DNA from: Gudongella sp964607545
Lineage (GTDB): Bacteria > Bacillota > Clostridia > Tissierellales > Tissierellaceae
NCBI GenBank assembly: GCA_964607545.1
Contig: CAZSLV010000010.1
Coordinates: 1 to 28,945 of the forward strand
Length of the DNA stretch: 28,945 nt
Reading direction: 5' to 3'
In this document: positions 23,892 through 28,945 of the stretch, piece after piece
How the letters are laid out: every line of letters starts with the position of its first letter
Position numbering within the stretch: the stretch's first letter is position 1
The notes under the pieces: model-generated
Told to the model about the DNA's origin: nothing
The model's input: only the letters and a program-made list of their open reading frames with translations
The model's database searches: none
Made by a program: the position numbers and the translations under genes

Positions 23892-24986
23892 ATGAGAAAA
23901 ATTTTAGCCTTAATTATTATCTTAGGGGTCTCCTTAAACCTTTATGCCTGTAAGAAGGATATAAAAAATGAAGAAGATGGGTTAAGTAAAGAAGAAGTCA
24001 AGGTGGAGAGGACTTTAAATATAGTCTTATTGGCAAATAGGACCCTAGGGGGAGATTATTATATCGATTTAGCAAGGGAGGGATTAAAGCTTGCAAAAGA
24101 GGAATTTAAGGAAAGGTTAGAATATGAGCTTGTTGATATAAAAGGTCCAGGTAGTGATTACTTAAAATTTCTTAATGAATATTCTACTGATCCTAAGTGG
24201 GACTTAATAATCCTAGCTTTTCCCCCAGGGGGTGAAGGCTTAAAAGAAGTTACAAAAAAATATCCTAGTAAAAAATACATTGTTCTTGAAACAAATCCTA
24301 ATCCTTTAACTAGTAATTTAGAAAATGTATACAAGATAAGATACAAGGAAGAAGAGGGAGGATTTTTACTAGGTGGACTTTCTGCTAGGCTAAGTGAAAC
24401 TAAGACAATTGGTTTAATACTTAATAAGGACTACGATTTAACTAAAGACTTTTTAATAGGCTATATAGAAGGGGCAAGGTATTTACAAGAGGATGTAAAA
24501 ATTATAACCTCCTATATAGAAGATTCAACAAGTAAGCCCACTGCTAAAGACTTAGCCCTCTTATTGTATAAAGAAGAAGGCGTGGATGTGATATCTGGCT
24601 TAGACAAATTAACAAGCCTTGATATTCTAAAGGCTGCATATGAAAGTGGCAAGTTTGCCCTTGGGACTGACCTTGACCATGGACTTTTAATAGAAGATAA
24701 CTTAGCCTTAAGCCTACCTACTTCCTTGATTAAAAATTTAGATAAGCTTATATTAAAAACCATAAGCCTTGAATTTGAAGATAGGCTAAATTATGGTAGT
24801 GATGAGAGGTTTGGAATAAGTGAAGGGGCCTATACTTTAGCTAATAATGAATATTATAAAAGGTTAGTTCCCCAAAAAACAATAAATGAGCTTGATGAAA
24901 TAAAACTTAAAATTTCAAATGGACAAATAAAAGTGCCTAATGGATCTGAAAAAACAAGAAAAGAAGTAGAATCTCTTATAAATTAA
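23892..24986 (+). CDS. BMP/PnrA-like substrate-binding lipoprotein
   Basis: Predicted surface lipoprotein of 364 residues that binds nucleosides or a related ligand. The signal peptide MRKILALIIILGVSLNL leads to a lipobox LYAC with lipidated C20. The mature part follows the two-lobed periplasmic-binding plan of the basic membrane protein/Med family. A first lobe has NIVLLANRTLGGDYYIDLAREG; the middle has EEGGFLLGGLSARLS and IGYIEGARYL; late in the second lobe is FALGTDLDHG. Family identity is weaker than for the flanking enzymes. Its placement between deoD and a nucleoside hydrolase supports nucleoside binding, but no ABC ATPase or permease gene is adjacent. Confidence 0.7.
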   Translation: MRKILALIIILGVSLNLYACKKDIKNEEDGLSKEEVKVERTLNIVLLANRTLGGDYYIDLAREGLKLAKEEFKERLEYELVDIKGPGSDYLKFLNEYSTDPKWDLIILAFPPGGEGLKEVTKKYPSKKYIVLETNPNPLTSNLENVYKIRYKEEEGGFLLGGLSARLSETKTIGLILNKDYDLTKDFLIGYIEGARYLQEDVKIITSYIEDSTSKPTAKDLALLLYKEEGVDVISGLDKLTSLDILKAAYESGKFALGTDLDHGLLIEDNLALSLPTSLIKNLDKLILKTISLEFEDRLNYGSDERFGISEGAYTLANNEYYKRLVPQKTINELDEIKLKISNGQIKVPNGSEKTRKEVESLIN

Positions 24987-25012
24987 CTTATAAGAAAGAA
25001 GGGAGATAAAAG

Positions 25013-25966
25013 ATGGATAAGAGAAATATTATTATAGACTGCGACCCAGGTCATGATGATGTAATGGCAATACTTTTAGCCCTAGCAAATACAGAAAGAC
25101 TTAATATACTTGGAATTACAACAGTAGCTGGAAACCAAACCCTAGCAAAGGTTACAAACAATATAAGGAGACTTTTTTCTTACTTAAACATAAAACTTCC
25201 AAGTGCCTGTGGTGCATCAAAACCCTTAATTAAAGACCTAATCACAGGAAAAGATGTTCATGGAGAAACGGGCTTAGATGGGTGGGATTTTGGTCAACCA
25301 TACTTTGAGTTAGAATCAGATAATGCGGTGGTTTTTTTAAAAGATAAAATAATGAGTGCCCAGGGTAAGGTTACCCTAGTTCCCCTTGGACCCCTAACCA
25401 ATATTGCCTTATTACTTTCTGTCTTTCCTCAAGTGAAAGAAAAAATCAACCTAATTTCCCTAATGGGTGGGTCAATTTATTCTGGCAATAGGACCCCCTA
25501 TGCAGAGTTTAATATTTATGTAGACCCAGAAGCTGCAAAGATAGTATTTGATTCAGGTATCCCCATAGTAATGAGTGGGCTTGAGGTAACCCACAAGGCT
25601 GGGATTAATGATAAACAAATTGAAGAATTAATGAAAAAGGATGGTAAAGTTTCAAAAATGTGTGGAAACCTCCTTTATACTTATACAAGGTTCCATGCAA
25701 AAGAAGGGTATTCAACCTACCCCATCCATGATGCTTGTAGCGTGATGTATTTATTGCATCCAGAAATCTTTAAGGGCCTAGACCTACAAATAAATATAGA
25801 CACCTCTGATGGGACCTATAGGGGGAGGACCTCAGGAGACCTAAGAGAGTGGGTAAAAAATGACCATACAAATGCTAAAGTCCTTCTTGACCTTGATAGG
25901 GACAAGTTTATAAAAATCTTGATAGATGGATTTGAAAAATTAGATAAAGATTTTAATAATCTTTAG
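25013..25966 (+). CDS. Inosine-uridine preferring nucleoside hydrolase family protein
   Basis: Ca2+-dependent hydrolase that cleaves the N-glycosidic bond of nucleosides to base and ribose. The signature DCDPGHDD at residues 9-16 supplies the Ca2+-binding and catalytic aspartates. MGGS, then AEFNIYVDPEAA and the C-terminal HDA triad (PIHDACSVMY, near residue 242) follow. The HDAC end and overall pattern resemble RihA/RihB, but base preference cannot be fixed. The ATG has GGGAGAT 4 nt upstream and lies 26 nt after the lipoprotein stop, so they form one operon. The stop overlaps that of the convergent next gene by 14 nt. Confidence 0.93.
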   Translation: MDKRNIIIDCDPGHDDVMAILLALANTERLNILGITTVAGNQTLAKVTNNIRRLFSYLNIKLPSACGASKPLIKDLITGKDVHGETGLDGWDFGQPYFELESDNAVVFLKDKIMSAQGKVTLVPLGPLTNIALLLSVFPQVKEKINLISLMGGSIYSGNRTPYAEFNIYVDPEAAKIVFDSGIPIVMSGLEVTHKAGINDKQIEELMKKDGKVSKMCGNLLYTYTRFHAKEGYSTYPIHDACSVMYLLHPEIFKGLDLQINIDTSDGTYRGRTSGDLREWVKNDHTNAKVLLDLDRDKFIKILIDGFEKLDKDFNNL

Positions 25967-26453
25967 AATCCATAAGCTTTTTATAAAACTCATCTTCTTT
26001 AAGTAGGGCTTTAATATTATCATCTATTTCTTTTTTTATATTTTCATCATCAAGAAACCTTAATTCTTTTCTTAGCAATGAAATAAGGCCTTCTAAAGAC
26101 ACATTGGATAAGCTTATAGCAATTAGAAGGTCTTCATTTAACCTGCTATCAGAATTTCCTTTTAAAAGGTTTCCTATTTTCAAGATTCTTTTTAAAACAT
26201 AAGCACTTTCTACTAAGGAGGTAAGATAATCCTTGTTGCTATTTTTATTAGATTTTAATAAAGAGAATTTTAAATCCTTTAATTCATTTGAAAAATTTTC
26301 AAAATGCAAATCAGAAATACCTGAATATTTATTTAAAGAATTACTTATTATAAACTCCATTATCTCACTGGCCATAAGTCCTGATAAGACAAGGGCAGTT
26401 TTAGTATTTATATCATTAATGTCATTTTCTTTAAGTAGCTTTATAAAATCCAT
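25953..26453 (-). CDS. Helical protein resembling a degenerate cyclodeaminase/cyclohydrolase (FTCD_C-like) domain
   Basis: A 166-residue, largely helical cytoplasmic protein; function unknown. The pattern of hydrophobic helices resembles the FTCD_C (formiminotetrahydrofolate cyclodeaminase) family: an Ala/Ser-rich second helix (ALVLSGLMASEIMEF), then GNSDSRLNEDLLIAISLSNVSLEGL, aligning loosely with the family's GN..A.SD..VA segment. The usual PGGGS motif at the N-terminus and a clear folate-binding pattern are missing. It could be a structural remnant, or a similarity from helix composition only. AGGAGG lies 9 nt before the ATG. It is convergent with the nucleoside hydrolase, and divergent from nrdJ. 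Confidence 0.6.
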   Translation of the reverse strand: MDFIKLLKENDINDINTKTALVLSGLMASEIMEFIISNSLNKYSGISDLHFENFSNELKDLKFSLLKSNKNSNKDYLTSLVESAYVLKRILKIGNLLKGNSDSRLNEDLLIAISLSNVSLEGLISLLRKELRFLDDENIKKEIDDNIKALLKEDEFYKKLMDSKDY

Positions 26454-26544
26454 ATTAATTTTCCTCCTAAATTTTTCTTTTCTTTAACCTATTCCTTATC
26501 ATAAGTTTACAATAAAATCAATCAGAAAATCTTTATTTTGCCTA

Positions 26545-26573
26545 TTGAGTTTTTTTGCAGATTGTGCTAGATT
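26545..26573 (+). promoter_or_regulatory. Candidate nrdJ promoter
   Basis: TTGAGT (26545-26550) and TAGATT (26568-26573) are 17 nt apart, and TG before the -10 makes an extended element. The upstream NrdR-like box overlaps the -10 region. Confidence 0.4.
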
Positions 26574-26619
26574 GTATATATGTTGTATGTAGAGAGGGGA
26601 GAGATACTATATATAGTGT
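26571..26619 (+). promoter_or_regulatory. Pair of NrdR boxes upstream of nrdJ
   Basis: The downstream box ATACTATATATAGTGT (26604-26619) matches the NrdR consensus ACACWATATATWGTGT at 15 of 16 positions. The upstream box ATTGTATATATGTTGT (26571-26586) matches at about 11. Their starts are 33 nt apart, about three helical turns, as expected for NrdR pairs. The arrangement predicts repression of the reductase when dATP is high. The second box with its flanks also makes a hairpin followed by six T, so it might act as a weak attenuator. Confidence 0.8.
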
Positions 26620-26658
26620 CTCATATTTTTTACATAGGAATTAAGGAGGGTGTTGAAA

Positions 26659-28788
26659 TTGCTTAAGGTTGAAAAAAGAAATAAGCAAATCGTAGATTTT
26701 GAACCAAGTAAAATTGCGATTGCAGTAGAAAAGGCTATGAATGAAACTGAAAAAGGAATTGATGTAGAATTAGCAAGGCAGATTGGTGAAAATGCTGTTT
26801 TAGAATTTGCAAACAGGGACTTTGTAAATATTGAAGAAATACAAGACTATGTAGAAATTGAACTAATGAAGGAAAGGCCTGAAGTAGCAAGAAAGTATAT
26901 TATCTACCGTGAAGAAAGAGCCAAGCTAAGAGAACAAGGCTGGAACATGACTGACCTTCAAAGGGACATTTATGAGAAAAAATACAGATATGATTCTGAA
27001 AGCTTTGATGACTTTTTAAACAGGGTAAGTGGTGGCAACAACCCAATTAAAAAAGCTATAAAGGATAAGAAGTTTATGCCAGCAGGGAGAATCCTAGCAG
27101 GTAGGGGCCTAGATAAGTTTGGTAGAAAAATTACCCTTTCAAACTGCTATGTAATGCCTAAGGTTGAAGATAATATTGAATCAATTTTTGATACAGCCAA
27201 ATACTTAGCTAGAACTTATTCCTACGGAGGAGGGGTTGGACTTACCCTATCAAAGTTAAGACCAAAGGGATCTAAGGTAAATAATGCAGCTGCAACTACA
27301 ACTGGGGCTGTAAGTTTTATGGACCTATATTCAATGGTTACAGGACTTATAGGGATGAGGGGCCGTCGTGGGGCCTTAATGCTAAACTTAGATTGTAACC
27401 ACCCTGATATTGAGGACTTTATAAATGTAAAAAATGACTTAAACAAGGTTAACTATGCTAATATTTCTGTAAATGTTGACGATAAGTTTATGGAAGCTGT
27501 AAGAGATGATTTAGATTATGAATTGTACTTTAAAGTAGAATCAACAGGGGAAGAGATTAAAAAGACCATAAGGGCTAAGGACTTATTTAGAAAGCTTGCC
27601 CTTAACAATTGGAATATGGCAGAACCTGGCATCCTATATAAGGATAATATTGATACATGGCATATGATGAGTGAAGATGAAACTTTTGAATTTGCAGGGG
27701 TCAACCCATGTGCAGAAGAAACCCTTCCAGCCTTTGGTTCCTGTAACCTTTCATCAATAAACTTAAGTAATTTTGTTAAAGATCCATTTACAAAGTATGC
27801 AAGGTTTGAATTTGAAAAATTTGGGGAACTAGTAAGGAATGGAGTTATTTATTTAAATGAAGTATTAGATGACAATATGGAACTCCACCCCCTAGAGCAA
27901 CAAAGACAAATGTCTAGGGACCTAAGACAAATTGGTCTTGGTATTATGGGCCTTGCTGATATGTTTATTAAGATGGGGGTTAGGTATGGGAGTAGCGAGT
28001 CTTTATCCCTAATCCACCAAATGGGAAGAACTATGGTTAATGAAGCCTTAAGGGCATCAGCCCTTTTAGCAGAGAAGGATGGACCCTTCCCTAGATTTAA
28101 CCTTGAGGCTATTTTAAAATCAAAATTTATACAAGAGAATGCTGATAGTGATGTAATAGAACTTATAAAAGAACATGGACTAAGAAATTCCCAGCTCTTA
28201 ACTATACCTCCAACTGGATCAATATCTACCCTGATAGGGTGCTCTAATGGGGTTGAGCCAATTTTCCAAGTTTCTTATACAAGAAAGTCAGAGTCTCTTC
28301 ATTTAGAAGATACCTACTATAAGGTCTTTACTCCAATTATTAAGGAGTATATGGATGAAAATGGCTTATCTTATGAAGAAGAATTGCCAGACTTTGTGAT
28401 AACTACTTCAAACCTTGGTTATAAGGAGAGGATAGAAGTACAGGCTACTTGGCAGCAATATATAGATGCAAGTATTTCATCAACTGTAAATGTTCCTTAT
28501 GAATTTACTGTTGAAGATGTAGAAAACCTATATCTTTATGCATGGGAAAAGGGAATAAAGGGGATTACAATTTACAGAGATGGATGCGCAAGAAGCGGTA
28601 TCCTAATTACAAACAAGAATAAGAGTAATATTGACAAGATAGAAGAATTGCAAGAACAAATAAGTAAGCTAGCCCAAGAACAACTAAAGGCAGACCCAGA
28701 CACCTGTCCAATGTGTGGAGGAACCCTAACCCACTCAGGCGGATGCTCAGAATGCCAAGACTGTGGCTACAGCCCTTGCGGAGTATAG
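26659..28788 (+). CDS. nrdJ: Adenosylcobalamin-dependent (class II) ribonucleoside-diphosphate reductase
   Basis: Makes deoxyribonucleotides using adenosylcobalamin, without oxygen or a small subunit. An N-terminal ATP-cone covers about residues 3-95. The catalytic barrel has the first redox Cys in LSNCYVM (near 163). The thiyl-radical Cys lies in NPCAEE (near 351) and its redox partner 11 residues on in GSCNLSSINL. TGSISTLIGCSNGVEPIF and a C-terminal CPMCGG..CSECQDCGYSPCG cysteine cluster follow. TTG at 26659 is chosen because AAGGAGG ends 9 nt upstream; GTG 26650 abuts the site and TTG 26653 is too close. NrdR-like boxes precede it. Confidence 0.94.
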   Translation: MLKVEKRNKQIVDFEPSKIAIAVEKAMNETEKGIDVELARQIGENAVLEFANRDFVNIEEIQDYVEIELMKERPEVARKYIIYREERAKLREQGWNMTDLQRDIYEKKYRYDSESFDDFLNRVSGGNNPIKKAIKDKKFMPAGRILAGRGLDKFGRKITLSNCYVMPKVEDNIESIFDTAKYLARTYSYGGGVGLTLSKLRPKGSKVNNAAATTTGAVSFMDLYSMVTGLIGMRGRRGALMLNLDCNHPDIEDFINVKNDLNKVNYANISVNVDDKFMEAVRDDLDYELYFKVESTGEEIKKTIRAKDLFRKLALNNWNMAEPGILYKDNIDTWHMMSEDETFEFAGVNPCAEETLPAFGSCNLSSINLSNFVKDPFTKYARFEFEKFGELVRNGVIYLNEVLDDNMELHPLEQQRQMSRDLRQIGLGIMGLADMFIKMGVRYGSSESLSLIHQMGRTMVNEALRASALLAEKDGPFPRFNLEAILKSKFIQENADSDVIELIKEHGLRNSQLLTIPPTGSISTLIGCSNGVEPIFQVSYTRKSESLHLEDTYYKVFTPIIKEYMDENGLSYEEELPDFVITTSNLGYKERIEVQATWQQYIDASISSTVNVPYEFTVEDVENLYLYAWEKGIKGITIYRDGCARSGILITNKNKSNIDKIEELQEQISKLAQEQLKADPDTCPMCGGTLTHSGGCSECQDCGYSPCGV

Positions 28789-28798
28789 GAACAAATTA

Positions 28799-28933
28799 CA
28801 ATTTAAAAAGATAAGAAAAGAAAGATTCCTCATTGCTTTCGGAATGACATAAAGGTGGTGCCTCTCAGAGCGAAGCAGGCCCCAGAGCCACCCTGTCATC
28901 CAGAGCGAAGCGAAGGATCTTTCTTTTTAATTG
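28799..28933. mobile_element. MITE-like inverted-repeat element after nrdJ
   Basis: About 135 bp with imperfect terminal inverted repeats: CAATTTAAAAAG at the left and CTTTTTAATTG at the right, flanked by TTA on each side as a possible target duplication. Inside, a left segment (28821-28849) is the reverse complement, with mismatches, of the right segment CTGTCATCCAGAGCG...GGATCTTTC (28893-28923). The inner part has GGTGG/CCACC arms. The right segment shares its core with the composites at 9463 and 9639. It could also act as a transcription terminator for nrdJ. Confidence 0.6.
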
Positions 28934-28945
28934 TTATAAACTGCG

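Noticed and set aside
26601..26631. Simple intrinsic terminator for an upstream transcript
   Set aside because: No plus-strand gene lies directly upstream, and the stem centre is a near-perfect NrdR box, so operator function is the better primary explanation.
26454..26658. Cobalamin riboswitch ahead of the B12-dependent reductase
   Set aside because: The leader is only about 200 nt, AT-rich, and no B12-box-like sequence or long structured region is visible.
1..28945. Transfer RNA, ribosomal RNA, prophage or toxin-antitoxin genes
   Set aside because: No tRNA or rRNA sequence, integrase, phage structural gene or toxin-antitoxin pair could be recognised by reading either strand.

Overview
The window is about 29 kb of AT-rich DNA with Gram-positive-type strong ribosome binding sites (AGGAGG variants), T-box leaders, an NrdR operator, a class II ribonucleotide reductase, NhaC, DUF401 and UspA proteins. 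Together these point to an anaerobic low-GC Firmicute of the Clostridia/Tissierellia type. No species can be assigned from the sequence alone.

Region 1 (1-9355) is a branched-chain amino acid block. A T-box leader whose specifier reads CUA (Leu) precedes leuA-leuC-leuD-leuB. A new promoter and a second T-box leader with an AUC (Ile) specifier precede ilvB-ilvN-ilvC-ilvE. Leucine-specific and common-pathway genes are adjacent but sense different tRNAs. ilvD and a 2-ketobutyrate-forming gene (ilvA or cimA) are not in the window. The IlvC cofactor loop carries an acidic residue that suggests NADH use.

Region 2 (9356-9925) is a gene-free block of palindromic repeats. It holds six related hairpins, and two of them belong to identical-length 89-bp composites bounded by 8-bp inverted repeats. 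One more copy of the hairpin sits in the ilvB leader at 5133.

Region 3 (9929-15675) holds an AraC/GyrI-type regulator with atypical codon use, a small membrane-anchored protein, and, on the minus strand, a moxR-DUF58-transglutaminase operon.

Region 4 (15859-19060) holds a DUF401 membrane protein followed by two tandem paralogous D-2-hydroxyacid dehydrogenases, probably one operon. Region 5 (19155-22884) holds an NhaC antiporter, two UspA proteins and an M20 amidohydrolase, separated by clear terminators.

Region 6 (23093-25966) is a nucleoside salvage cluster: DeoD phosphorylase, a BMP/PnrA-type lipoprotein and a nucleoside hydrolase. A convergent 166-residue protein (25953-26453) looks like a degenerate cyclodeaminase-type helical domain. 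Region 7 (26545-28788) is a class II (B12-dependent) ribonucleotide reductase behind a pair of NrdR-box-like palindromes. A MITE-like inverted-repeat element follows it near the window end.

Most genes are ordinary metabolism. The least explained items are the composite repeat family, the terminal MITE-like element, the degenerate cyclodeaminase-like protein and the 156-residue membrane protein. No wholly new multi-gene system was recognised.
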